Shown here: positions 26,716-34,190 of the stretch, one piece after another | Position numbering within the stretch: position 1 is the stretch's first letter | How the letters are laid out: each line of letters starts with the position of its first letter | Assembly (NCBI GenBank): GCA_017415715.1 | Contig: JAFQFD010000053.1 | Location: 1-38,679, forward strand | Length of the DNA stretch: 38,679 nucleotides | Direction: 5' to 3' | Source: Bacteroidales bacterium | Lineage (GTDB): Bacteria > Bacteroidota > Bacteroidia > Bacteroidales > UBA932 | Notes under the pieces: model-generated | What the model saw: the letters and a program-made list of their open reading frames with translations, nothing else | What the model was told of the DNA's origin: nothing | The model's database searches: none | Program-made: the position numbers and the translations under genes

Positions 26716-28152
26716 ATGGCAGATAACGGCAATATAAAGGTTTGTATGGGGCTTTCCGGCGGTGTCGATTCCAGTGTTGCCGCCTGGATTCTCAAGCAGC
26801 AGGGATATGACGTCTTCGCCCTATTCATGCAGAACTGGCATGATGCGTCGACAACTCTTCATGGAGACTGCGAGTGGGAAGAGGACCGTTTTGTTGCCGA
26901 GATGGTTGCCCGCAAGGTGGGCATCCCGTTCTACTTTGTGGACCTCAGCAAGGAATACAGACAGAGGGTCGTAGACTACATGTTTGACGAATACGAGAAA
27001 GGACGCACGCCTAATCCTGACGTCCTCTGCAACAGGGAAATCAAGTTCGACGCATTCCTGAAATGTGCCAAGAAGCTTGGAGCAGAATATGTCGCGACCG
27101 GTCATTATTGCCGCAAGGAAACAGTCGAAGGGCCTGATGGTCAGAAGATTCACAGGATTCTTGCAGGCGCAGACCCCAACAAGGACCAGAGCTATTTCCT
27201 CTGCCAGCTCACTCAGGAGCAGCTTTCGCAGGCACTCTTCCCTATCGGCGACATTGAAAAGCCAGAGGTGCGCAGGATAGCCCATGAGGCGGACCTGCCT
27301 TCGGCGGACAAGAAGGATTCGCAGGGAATATGCTTTGTCGGAAAAGTCGACCTTCCTACATTTCTGCAGCAGAAGCTCAAGCCATGCGAAGGAGATGTGG
27401 TAGAGGTGTTTGATGCATATTATGAGACAGACGGACACTATGCGGACATAAGAAGGATCCTTCAGTCCATATTACGTGATGACGAAGATTCGCTGAAGAT
27501 GATTACCGACTATGTATCAGAAGACAAGGCTGTGCCTGCGGCATCAGCCGGATGTCCGTTCGATCCTGAGAAGATCGCAACACTGTCGGACGAAGAGCTT
27601 ATGACGCTGTCACAGCCTGTGAAATATGACATAAAGTTCGAGACCGAGACATACAGGAGCGGCAGGAAGCACATCAAGAAGACCAGGTATAAGGACAATC
27701 CATACGGAAAGATTGTCGGAAAGCACGACGGAGCTCAGTTCTACACGATAGGACAGCGAAAGGGGCTGAACATCGGCGGTCACAAGGATTCGATCTTTGT
27801 CATAGAGACAGATATTCCGAACAATATCATATACGTCGGCGAGGGACATACCCATAAGGGACTTTCGCGAAGCTGCCTGCGCGTGGCTCCGGAAGAGATC
27901 CACTGGATCCGCCCGGACCTCAGGATGGTTACCGGCGAGATCAGACGCTACCGCGTCCGCATCCGATATCGCCAGCCGCTTCAGGACGCGACTCTGATCA
28001 TGCGTGAGAATGGTCTCTATATATTATTTGACACGCCGCAGCGCGGAATCACCCCAGGTCAGTTCGCAGTATGGTATGCTCCTGTGGAAGACGCTTTGTC
28101 TACAAGAGCAAAGGACACATCTGTAGAAATGCTTGGTTCTGGTGTCATTTAA
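26716..28152 (+). CDS. mnmA: tRNA-specific 2-thiouridylase MnmA with large insertion
   Basis: A 478-aa enzyme that thiolates U34 of tRNA. The ATP PP-loop is GLSGGVDSSV, the first catalytic Cys is Cys105 in VLCNREIKF, and the persulfide Cys is Cys206 in SQGICFVG. The C-terminal barrel starts GKIVGKHDGAQFYTIGQRKG (331-350). Usual MnmA proteins are about 350-380 aa. Here roughly 95 extra residues (about 231-330) sit between the catalytic and central domains, where the canonical protein has only a short loop. The insertion is charged and has no recognised motif. The reading frame is intact. Confidence 0.95.
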   Translation: MADNGNIKVCMGLSGGVDSSVAAWILKQQGYDVFALFMQNWHDASTTLHGDCEWEEDRFVAEMVARKVGIPFYFVDLSKEYRQRVVDYMFDEYEKGRTPNPDVLCNREIKFDAFLKCAKKLGAEYVATGHYCRKETVEGPDGQKIHRILAGADPNKDQSYFLCQLTQEQLSQALFPIGDIEKPEVRRIAHEADLPSADKKDSQGICFVGKVDLPTFLQQKLKPCEGDVVEVFDAYYETDGHYADIRRILQSILRDDEDSLKMITDYVSEDKAVPAASAGCPFDPEKIATLSDEELMTLSQPVKYDIKFETETYRSGRKHIKKTRYKDNPYGKIVGKHDGAQFYTIGQRKGLNIGGHKDSIFVIETDIPNNIIYVGEGHTHKGLSRSCLRVAPEEIHWIRPDLRMVTGEIRRYRVRIRYRQPLQDATLIMRENGLYILFDTPQRGITPGQFAVWYAPVEDALSTRAKDTSVEMLGSGVI

Positions 28153-28154
28153 GA

Positions 28155-29534
28155 TTATTCTGCCACTTCTGGATTGTCAAGAAATCTCGCTGCGTTGATG
28201 CCTGCAAGATAGCCGGTCGAGAAGGCCGTCTGAAGATTATATCCACCTGTATCTGCATCAAGGTCAAGCACTTCGCCAGCAAAGTACAATCCCGGCACCA
28301 GTTTGGATTCCAGCGTCTTTGGGGTGATCTCGTCAAGTGATACACCTCCAGCCGTGATCACGCATCTTTCATAGCCCACATATCCGGCAATCTCAAACTT
28401 CCAGTTCTTGAGGAACTTCGCCAACGTCTTGTGATCGGCATTAGGATTACATCTGACAAATGCAGGAATAAGAGACATCGGAAGCACTTTAGTCAGAAGA
28501 ATCTTGAAGCGGTCCTTATATATCTTCTGCGCGTTCCTCTTATCCTTTGACACTTCGTTCCACAATGTAGAAATACGGACCGTGAGATCCTCGATCTCTA
28601 CCGCAGGTTTCATGTCCATCACGACATGCACCTTCGAGCCGTTCACTATGGCATTGACACACTTTCTGCTGACCTTGAAGCCTATCGGTCCCTCTATTCC
28701 ACCATCTGTGAAATCGAGATCACCGAACTCATACTGAGCTTCATTTCCGTCAATGAACACAGTCAGTGCTACATTCTTCAGTTGATTTCCGCAGAGCATC
28801 TGCCCGAGCTCGCTGAGCGGCTCGCTCCGATGTATATGCCCCTTGCCTGTCATCTCGGGTTTTCCCCCTGTCATCTCGAGCGTAGTCGAGAGATCCTTAT
28901 ACCCCCTAGGCACAACAGCCGTCAACGACGGAAACAACGGCCTCACAGAATGTCCCATCTGCTCAGCCCACGCATATCCATCACCGGTAGATCCTGTCTT
29001 AGGATATGAAAGCCCGCCAGTGCATATTATCAGTTTGCTGCAACTATATGAGGCTCCATCCCCGCATTTGATGCGGAATGAACCATTGTCCTGACGAACA
29101 ATCTCTCTCACTTCCTTGTTGCAGAGCACCTCGGCTCCTGCCTGTTCGGCAGTCCTTACCAGCGCATCAACCACGTCAGATGCAAGATGTGAAGCCGGAA
29201 ACGCCCTGTCTCCCCTCTCCACAACACTCTCCATTCCCGCTTCCTGCAGGAAATCGATCATGCGCTCTGATGTGAGATTGTAGAATGACGGTTTGAGGAA
29301 ACCAGGCTTCGGATGCACATGCTCCGAGAACTCGTTCCACGCCTTGAGGTTGGTGAAATTGCATCTTCCCTTGCCGGTAATCATGATCTTCCTGCCCGGA
29401 CGAGGCATCTTCTCAAGCACTGTAACCTTGCCTTCCACGCCCTTCCTGGCGAATGTCTCAGCTGCGCCTGCAGCCGCCATAAGCCCTGCCGCGCCGCCTC
29501 CTATGATGATAATATCTGCTGAATTGTTTGCCAT
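28155..29534 (-). CDS. HI0933/BaiN-like flavoprotein (NAD(P)/FAD-dependent oxidoreductase)
   Basis: A 459-aa flavoprotein with the FAD dinucleotide fold IIIIGGGAAGLMAA, followed by the family signature GRKIMITGKGRCNFTN and the C-terminal GLYFAGEVLDLDADTGGYNLQ. The family's substrates are mostly unknown. Unusually, about 40 residues between SLTAVVPRG and LCGNQLKNV interrupt the normal sequence. That stretch contains DLSTTLEMTGGKPEMTG, encoded by a palindromic repeat element (28867-28893). The frame is kept. A -7 box, minus-strand TATATTTG at 29542-29549, lies just upstream. Confidence 0.93.
   Translation of the reverse strand: MANNSADIIIIGGGAAGLMAAAGAAETFARKGVEGKVTVLEKMPRPGRKIMITGKGRCNFTNLKAWNEFSEHVHPKPGFLKPSFYNLTSERMIDFLQEAGMESVVERGDRAFPASHLASDVVDALVRTAEQAGAEVLCNKEVREIVRQDNGSFRIKCGDGASYSCSKLIICTGGLSYPKTGSTGDGYAWAEQMGHSVRPLFPSLTAVVPRGYKDLSTTLEMTGGKPEMTGKGHIHRSEPLSELGQMLCGNQLKNVALTVFIDGNEAQYEFGDLDFTDGGIEGPIGFKVSRKCVNAIVNGSKVHVVMDMKPAVEIEDLTVRISTLWNEVSKDKRNAQKIYKDRFKILLTKVLPMSLIPAFVRCNPNADHKTLAKFLKNWKFEIAGYVGYERCVITAGGVSLDEITPKTLESKLVPGLYFAGEVLDLDADTGGYNLQTAFSTGYLAGINAARFLDNPEVAE
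28846..28893. repeat. Palindromic repeat unit inside the flavoprotein gene
   Basis: The core TCTCGA-GCGTAG-TCGAGA (28874-28891 or nearby) matches a dispersed palindromic repeat that I know from Bacteroidota genomes and that yields peptides such as LSTTLEMT or CHLERSREI in different frames. Its flank, cctgtcatctcg, occurs twice, at 28846-28857 and 28867-28878, 21 nt apart. The repeat therefore adds whole codons and encodes EMTG twice. The neighbouring frame reads VISSVVERS, another typical translation of this element. Confidence 0.8.
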
Positions 29535-29562
29535 AATTCTGCAAATATATCTAAAAAATCTC

Positions 29563-29570
29563 TATATTTG
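29563..29570 (+). promoter_or_regulatory. -7 box for the tRNA-Thr gene
   Basis: TATATTTG lies 26 nt before the tRNA 5' end. No TTTG is found at the usual -33 spacing. A mirror -7 box for the flavoprotein gene (29542-29549, minus strand) lies 13 nt to the left. Confidence 0.55.
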
Positions 29571-29596
29571 CAGTCCCTTGAAAAAGGAGATTCGTT

Positions 29597-29669
29597 GCCA
29601 GTTTAGCTTAGTCGGTAGAGCATCGCATTCGTAACGCGAAGGTCGTGGGTTCGAATCCCATAGCTGGCT
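29597..29669 (+). tRNA. tRNA-Thr (anticodon CGT)
   Basis: A 73-nt cloverleaf. The acceptor stem GCCAGTT pairs with AGCTGGC (one G-T pair). The D-arm is GCTTAGTCGGTAGAGC. The anticodon loop TTCGTAA has anticodon CGT, reading ACG. The T-arm is GTGGGTTCGAATCCCAT. The discriminator base is T and CCA is not encoded. The anticodon stem has one A-C mismatch next to the loop. A terminator follows directly. Everything downstream looks accessory, so this tRNA may be an integration site, though no duplicated 3' end was found in the window. Confidence 0.95.
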
Positions 29670-29670
29670 C

Positions 29671-29720
29671 AAGAGATTGACCAAAAGTCAATATGACTGA
29701 ATGGTCAGTCTCTTTTCTTT
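29671..29720 (+). terminator. Intrinsic terminator after tRNA-Thr
   Basis: AAGAGATTGACC (29671-29682) pairs with GGTCAGTCTCTT (29703-29714) as a 12-bp stem with one G-T pair, followed by a T-rich tail (TTTCTTT). Confidence 0.85.
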
Positions 29721-29776
29721 ATATATGGTTACCCTGGGAGGATAATCAGGTCATTGAAAAACAAGGGGTAAAACTA

Positions 29777-29784
29777 TATCTTTG
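29777..29784 (+). promoter_or_regulatory. -7 box upstream of the chimeric ORF
   Basis: TATCTTTG, with ATTG about 20 nt upstream, gives a reasonable promoter. Just after it is a 7-codon ORF reading MAIISDH (from 29792), which resembles the first residues of a calcineurin-like phosphoesterase and may be the broken 5' end of that gene. Confidence 0.45.
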
Positions 29785-29857
29785 CATAACTATGGCTATC
29801 ATTTCGGACCACTGATCGAGAGAATTGAAAAGGCAATCATAAAAATACTGGCATGAT

Positions 29858-30229
29858 ATGGCTCAGATAGAATACAAGGTTCTCCAGTATCCTGAAGGAA
29901 TCACCCAGAAGACAGAAAAAGAATGGAACCAATCAGGCAAGGACGGATGGGACCTCGTTTCTTTCGGTCCGACCGCTCTTGATGTTACTGGTTCAGTAGA
30001 AGATTCCATGCCAGGCTTGGGGAATTACCCCAAGCTGATTGGTAAATATGGCTATGGCAGTGCTAAACTTATGGCAAGGGTACTGGATGTCTGTCCTAGA
30101 GCCCATCTGTTTGGACATATTCATAACGCCACCGGAATCCATGCAGGAAAGTACACGGCGTTTTCAAACGGTTCCGTTGTCAATGAGCACTACGAGGTTT
30201 GCAAATACGGAAATCGACTAATTTTTTAA
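29858..30229 (+). pseudogene. Chimeric ORF: DUF4177-like start joined to a metallophosphoesterase remnant
   Basis: A 123-codon ORF with two unrelated halves. Residues 1-50 (MAQIEYKVLQYPEG...SGKDGWDLVSF) look like a DUF4177 small domain. Residues from about 65 on (YGSAKLMARVLDVCP, then HLFGHIHNATG and FSNGSVVNEHYE) match the C-terminal end of calcineurin-like phosphoesterases, including the GHIH metal motif. The N-terminal DxH and GD motifs are absent, so the phosphoesterase cannot be active. It is probably a rearrangement product, although the joined frame is open. Confidence 0.65.
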
Positions 30230-30241
30230 TATAATACTTAA

Positions 30242-30747
30242 TTAATATCCTCCCAGGCTATTCAGCAGTTGCATAAGGGCTTCCTCACCCGTGATTGCAA
30301 TTGGCTTATGAGATAGTTTCATCTTGCAGATATCAACCTTACCATCGACAGGAGTTATTTGAAGGAGATACGGATCTCCGATTTCAGGCCATACCAGTTC
30401 CATCTTATCGCCGCCATCCACAGGCTCCATATATATGACAAAGGTACTGAAGTGTTCTGAAGGATACTCCTTTACATATGCTCTGGAAAATGCACTTCTT
30501 TACCATCAATAGAAGCCACCTTCTTTTCGAAATCAAACTGTGCTATTGTAACCTCAATTACAGGTACTGTCATCTCCGAGCTGAGAATGGCATGATCCTC
30601 ATAGGAAACATATCGTGGAGTCGTCAGGACTTCCGCGGCTGAGACATACATTTTCCCGCTATAGTTAAGCGGGTTCAACTTAGGATTCTGTGCTGCAGCT
30701 GCCAAGATGCAGGCAAAAGAACAAAAGAGTGCCAAATACTTTTTCAT
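30242..30747 (-). pseudogene. Secreted protein gene broken by a frameshift
   Basis: An N-terminal part (30472-30747) begins with a signal peptide (MKKYLALFCSFACILAAAAQ) and ends early at KEVHFPEHM. A second frame picks up at about 30475-30500 (AYVKEYPSEHFSTFVIYMEP) and continues to SLGGY at 30242. A -1 shift would restore one protein of about 168 residues with no other stop. The family is unknown. The start at 30747 is chosen for the signal peptide and lies 27 nt after the -7 box at 30774-30781, which carries the shared WYL-locus element. Confidence 0.65.
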
Positions 30748-30773
30748 ATAGAATTTCTTTACGGTTAATGCAG

Positions 30774-30809
30774 CAAAGTTATCTGGCACTTCAGCATTTC
30801 TTCGGCAGA
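30774..30809 (-). promoter_or_regulatory. Site A: -7 box plus shared 21-bp element
   Basis: On the minus strand the element TCTGCCGA-AGAAA-TGCTGAAG (30789-30809) sits 7 nt upstream of a -7 box TAACTTTG (30774-30781). The element covers the position where the -33 TTTG would normally be. It precedes the frameshifted secreted-protein gene. Compare sites B and C. Confidence 0.7.
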
Positions 30810-30814
30810 AGGTA

Positions 30815-32089
30815 TCAGTCTATTATAATTTCCATATCATCCACATATCTAGTGGAAGATATCACCTTAGCTCTTAGTTCTTCAGATATGTCCAAGGTGC
30901 AGAAATCACTGTCTACCTCCTTGTGAATAGGGATTATTGCTGACTTAGGATTGGTCATTTTGCAGACTCTTGCCAGAGTTTGCCTTGTAGCATGTCCTGT
31001 AGTATGAATATAGACACAGTTCTTGCCGAACATCCTTACGAAATCACGAAGCTTGGGCTGTTCTTTAAGGTATCCCTTATACTGAGAATAAACCAGCACA
31101 GTCTGGTCAGGGTCCAGATGAGGCATAAGGTAACTGACCCATTTACGGAACGTAGGGTTATCCCTTACAATCATTGTGAATCCCCTTTCAATCATCTTCT
31201 TGTGCAGGTTCACCTTTTTTAGGGACATCTCTGCAGCGTTATCGATCACGTACAAGTCCGAATACTTTCCGCTATATTGCGTCAAGGTCTTGAACTGAGC
31301 ATTCTGATACACATCACAGACAAACGGCCTGCCTCTGAATCCAGCATTTGCCTTATGCAGTCCGGCAAGCCTGTCAAAATTCGTTGATGAGCACAACACG
31401 AATACATTCTTGTATCGGGCCATGATTTCAGTCATCTGAGTTTGTATCTCGCTTTCGGTCATAGTATGCTCATCGTCTCTCGAAAGCATAGTGCCCTCAG
31501 TAATCAGAACATCTACTGATGAAACATACGACATAATAGTCTTCTCCAGACCTTTGCCAAGGAATCCATGCTCCCTCAGATCTCCAGTATGCAGAACGCG
31601 CTTTCCATCACACTCTATCAAGAGCATATACGAATCCGCTGCAGAGTGACTCACGAAATACGGAGTCACCTTAATATCACCTACACAGAATGACTTTTTC
31701 GGTGCATAAGTTCGGAAAAGCGTAAGGCTCATGATTTTACGCTCGATTTTCTCAATAAGACATTTATGCTCTGCACGTATCGCCTTATTAAGACTTTCAT
31801 CGAGGACATTGACGATAACCTCACGGGACATCTCTCCGATATATTGAGGGATTTCCCTGGGTACCTGGTCAAAGAATCCAAGATGATCTCCGTGATTGTG
31901 AGTATATATAATACCGGAAATCCCATCAAGGAGAGCAGACAGATTAGAGGCTTCATCAAACATATCTGCTGTTGCTTCCCCAGGAAGGTTATGCCCAAGG
32001 TCAATGAGGACACGAGTACCGTTGTCTGAACGTATCTCCGTTATGCATCCGCCGATCTGATTGGCACCTCTATGGATTCGTATCTTCAT
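30815..32089 (-). CDS. MBL-fold hydrolase, beta-CASP/RNase J-like
   Basis: A 424-aa metallo-beta-lactamase-fold protein. The metal motif is THNHGDH (His64, His66, Asp68, His69), with His148 (VSHSAADSY) and Asp170 (LHTGDLREHG) further on. LITEGTM matches the RNase J/CPSF LIxExT strand. Later, HTTGHA (362-367) and PIHKE (387-391) match beta-CASP motifs B and C. It is therefore probably a metal-dependent nuclease acting on RNA, or possibly DNA, but shorter than RNase J (about 550 aa) and without its C-terminal domain. Its start overlaps the upstream 167-aa gene by 20 nt, indicating translational coupling. Confidence 0.88.
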   Translation of the reverse strand: MKIRIHRGANQIGGCITEIRSDNGTRVLIDLGHNLPGEATADMFDEASNLSALLDGISGIIYTHNHGDHLGFFDQVPREIPQYIGEMSREVIVNVLDESLNKAIRAEHKCLIEKIERKIMSLTLFRTYAPKKSFCVGDIKVTPYFVSHSAADSYMLLIECDGKRVLHTGDLREHGFLGKGLEKTIMSYVSSVDVLITEGTMLSRDDEHTMTESEIQTQMTEIMARYKNVFVLCSSTNFDRLAGLHKANAGFRGRPFVCDVYQNAQFKTLTQYSGKYSDLYVIDNAAEMSLKKVNLHKKMIERGFTMIVRDNPTFRKWVSYLMPHLDPDQTVLVYSQYKGYLKEQPKLRDFVRMFGKNCVYIHTTGHATRQTLARVCKMTNPKSAIIPIHKEVDSDFCTLDISEELRAKVISSTRYVDDMEIIID

Positions 32090-32573
32090 CGCTTACCTGA
32101 TTTCGCGCTATCATCTTCACTGTGTGGATCATATCATCCCAGGTCTTGAGTCTCTTGCGTTCTTCTGGCTCGAGCGAGTTCTTCAGTTGATCATCACTCA
32201 TGTCCTGATTGACGCGTAGAGTCTCATATATCTTGCTCATGAGAGCATATTTCTCCTGGATGTATTGATTACATGGTGCAAATCCAATGTACCCAGCCTG
32301 AAAGGCAATCCTGTACCACTCATTGGTGGCATGAAGGAAACTATAGCCCTGCTCTTGTGCCGACTTGATGAACTCCCGCTTGAAGTAGTCGAACAGTGCG
32401 TAACTCCTTGATGAAGCATGTTTGATGGCCAGCTCGGCATCCGCCAACGGGAGCTTGCCTATTACCTGGCAAAGAAGGAGCGCCTGACCTCTGTACATGA
32501 TTCCCGGTCCGGAATCAAATCCCATCTTGGCTTCCAGGAATGGGATAATCCTACCATTTTTGCAATGTTTCAT
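32070..32573 (-). CDS. Unknown 167-aa partner of the MBL protein
   Basis: I do not recognise this protein. It starts at the ATG at 32573 (MKHCKNGRIIPFLEAKMG), placed after a -7 box at 32591-32598; the longer frame upstream covers the operator and is rejected. It is mostly helical, with aromatic-rich segments (SYALFDYFKREF, FLHATNEWYRIAFQAGYIGF) and a charged C-terminal third ending SDEDTNP. No signal peptide. It overlaps the MBL gene by 20 nt, so the two products are likely to act together. Confidence 0.8.
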   Translation of the reverse strand: MKHCKNGRIIPFLEAKMGFDSGPGIMYRGQALLLCQVIGKLPLADAELAIKHASSRSYALFDYFKREFIKSAQEQGYSFLHATNEWYRIAFQAGYIGFAPCNQYIQEKYALMSKIYETLRVNQDMSDDQLKNSLEPEERKRLKTWDDMIHTVKMIARNQVSDEDTNP

Positions 32574-32590
32574 AATTCTATATTTTGTTG

Positions 32591-32626
32591 CAAAGGTACT
32601 GGCATCTTCTGCAAGAAGTCGGCAGA
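32591..32626 (-). promoter_or_regulatory. Site B: -7 box plus shared 21-bp element
   Basis: The minus strand has TCTGCCGA-CTTCT-TGCAGAAG (32606-32626) 7 nt upstream of the -7 box TACCTTTG (32591-32598). Including the preceding C and T, the outer halves CTTCTGC and GCAGAAG form a perfect inverted repeat with a 9-nt spacer, the best dyad among the three sites. It drives the 167-aa/MBL gene pair from within the gap after the PD-(D/E)XK-like gene. Confidence 0.75.
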
Positions 32627-32632
32627 AGCCGA

Positions 32633-33253
32633 TTATTCTATCACATCGGTTGCTATAATCTCTTCTTGTTCGCCTTTGAATGATGCTACGATATAAGATA
32701 CTGGATGTGAGCAATCCATAGTATGGGCTTTATAACCTTTTTTAGCCTTTAGCTTTTCGACAATACTTTCATCTGTCTTGCTGTCATGGCTCTTCACAAT
32801 TTCAATAAAGTATCTCAACTCACCCTCAATCTCATGTTTTAACTTAAAGGCGTCTTTAGCATGGGCATGTTCAGAGGGATTCAAAGCCTTGAACTCAATC
32901 AGAGCTATTCTCTTGAAGTCTTTGCCGTGTATACAGAGATCTATACAGCCACTCTGTTGGCCCTCACCGGTCAATTGATATGAGTTACTAGTCGGAGTCT
33001 CTACAGAGTAATAGACTTCCCACTCACGATGTGCATCGCAATACTTGTTTAGTTCTTCAACGAACATGAAACGCAGTTCCTGCTCACTCACTCTCAATTC
33101 ACCTTCTACGCGCTCTCCTTCCTTAGTAACCCAGTAACGAGGGAAGATAAGACGTGTATTTTCAAGTCCGCCACCGTCTCTATGATATAGTGAGTTCAAC
33201 TTTGAGAGAGTCTTCTCAATTACTGCCATAATGTGTTTCTTGTGATTTTCCAT
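32633..33253 (-). CDS. PD-(D/E)XK nuclease-like protein
   Basis: A 206-aa protein. A helical N-terminus is followed by an acidic helix (SEQELRFMFVEEL, residues 56-68), strand EVYYSVETPT, and then the core motif: Asp105 in GCIDLCI and Glu120-x-Lys122 in ALIEFKALNP, spaced as in PD-(D/E)XK enzymes. It continues HAKDAFKLKHE and a helical end. This fits a restriction-endonuclease-like fold, though no specificity can be told. It starts 5 nt after the WYL gene stop and is probably in its operon. No methyltransferase gene is present beside it. Confidence 0.72.
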   Translation of the reverse strand: MENHKKHIMAVIEKTLSKLNSLYHRDGGGLENTRLIFPRYWVTKEGERVEGELRVSEQELRFMFVEELNKYCDAHREWEVYYSVETPTSNSYQLTGEGQQSGCIDLCIHGKDFKRIALIEFKALNPSEHAHAKDAFKLKHEIEGELRYFIEIVKSHDSKTDESIVEKLKAKKGYKAHTMDCSHPVSYIVASFKGEQEEIIATDVIE

Positions 33254-33258
33254 AGTTT

Positions 33259-34173
33259 CTACCTTTTTACGTCTTTTCTATATTTCATATAAACATTCAG
33301 CACCATCCTGCCGATTTCCTTTCTAAGAGACAATGGCTCTAATACTTCCACCGAATCCAAGTAGGAAATTATCTCCTGCTTGAAGTCAAAGTTCGGTCTG
33401 AGGAGATATTCGAACACAGAGTATTCATCATTGGTCTCGATCTCCGCCTGTGAACAATGCAGCGCCACTGTTCTTACCAGGTCGCGATGCTTTGCATTCA
33501 CCTTAAGCAGGACTCTCTGCTTATCATCTTCCGAGCGCCTTACTCCATAGAAGTCCTCGAAGTAACCTTCTGCATCAAAGTCTTCCGGCATCTCGAATAC
33601 CTCATCCAGAACATTCACGTACATGGTTCGGTCTAGCATATAGAGTCTAATACCCTTGGAGTACTCAGAATATGCTATCAAATACCATCTGCGCTTGAAC
33701 AGTCTGATGCTATAAGGATGGATGACCATGTCCTTATATTCAGTCATTGAATGGCCCTTGTAAGATATACACAACTTCTTATTATCCCTCATGGAACCGA
33801 TTATAGAAGTCAGGAATCTGTGGCTTGATGGCACATCCTCGAGGAGTATCCTCTCATGGAGTCCCGCGCTCTCATTCAGCAGATTCCTCAAAGACAACGA
33901 GTTCAGCATCCAGTCCCTTATGGAATTCCCGTTAAGGTCATCTTCATTATCGATAAAGTATTCATTAGTAGTCCTGTCACACTTTATCTCTATGTCGAAT
34001 ATCTGCTCTATATTAGCCTTATAATTAGCGAAGGTTCTATCCGCAAGTGGCTTCCCCTCATCATTTACCGAGCTCCTTTCCCACTTTGCCTTCAATTCTT
34101 TTAGGGTAATCCTTCCATACCTCTGAATCGTGTCCAGAATCCAGATGTATCTTTTGAATGAATCTTTAGCCAT
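33259..34173 (-). CDS. WYL-domain transcriptional regulator
   Basis: A 304-aa protein with an N-terminal winged-helix-type region (FKRYIWILDTIQRYGRITLKEL, then a second helix with DRTFANYKANIEQIF) and a WYL domain at about 140-230 (MVIHPYSIRLFKRRWYLIAYS, RLYMLDRT; here split into motifs VIHPYSIRLF and RRWYLIAYS). A C-terminal WCX-like extension follows. WYL proteins sense ligands, probably nucleic acids, and often control phage-defence operons (BrxR, CapW). The start at 34173 is chosen over ATGs at 34179 and 34182. Site C lies directly upstream, so it is probably self-regulated. Confidence 0.9.
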   Translation of the reverse strand: MAKDSFKRYIWILDTIQRYGRITLKELKAKWERSSVNDEGKPLADRTFANYKANIEQIFDIEIKCDRTTNEYFIDNEDDLNGNSIRDWMLNSLSLRNLLNESAGLHERILLEDVPSSHRFLTSIIGSMRDNKKLCISYKGHSMTEYKDMVIHPYSIRLFKRRWYLIAYSEYSKGIRLYMLDRTMYVNVLDEVFEMPEDFDAEGYFEDFYGVRRSEDDKQRVLLKVNAKHRDLVRTVALHCSQAEIETNDEYSVFEYLLRPNFDFKQEIISYLDSVEVLEPLSLRKEIGRMVLNVYMKYRKDVKR

Positions 34174-34190
34174 ACACATCATGTTTTGAG

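Noticed and set aside
29597-29669. Clear tRNA attachment-site duplication
   Set aside because: I looked for the tRNA 3' sequence downstream (ttcgaatccc and flanks) and saw no second copy in this window.
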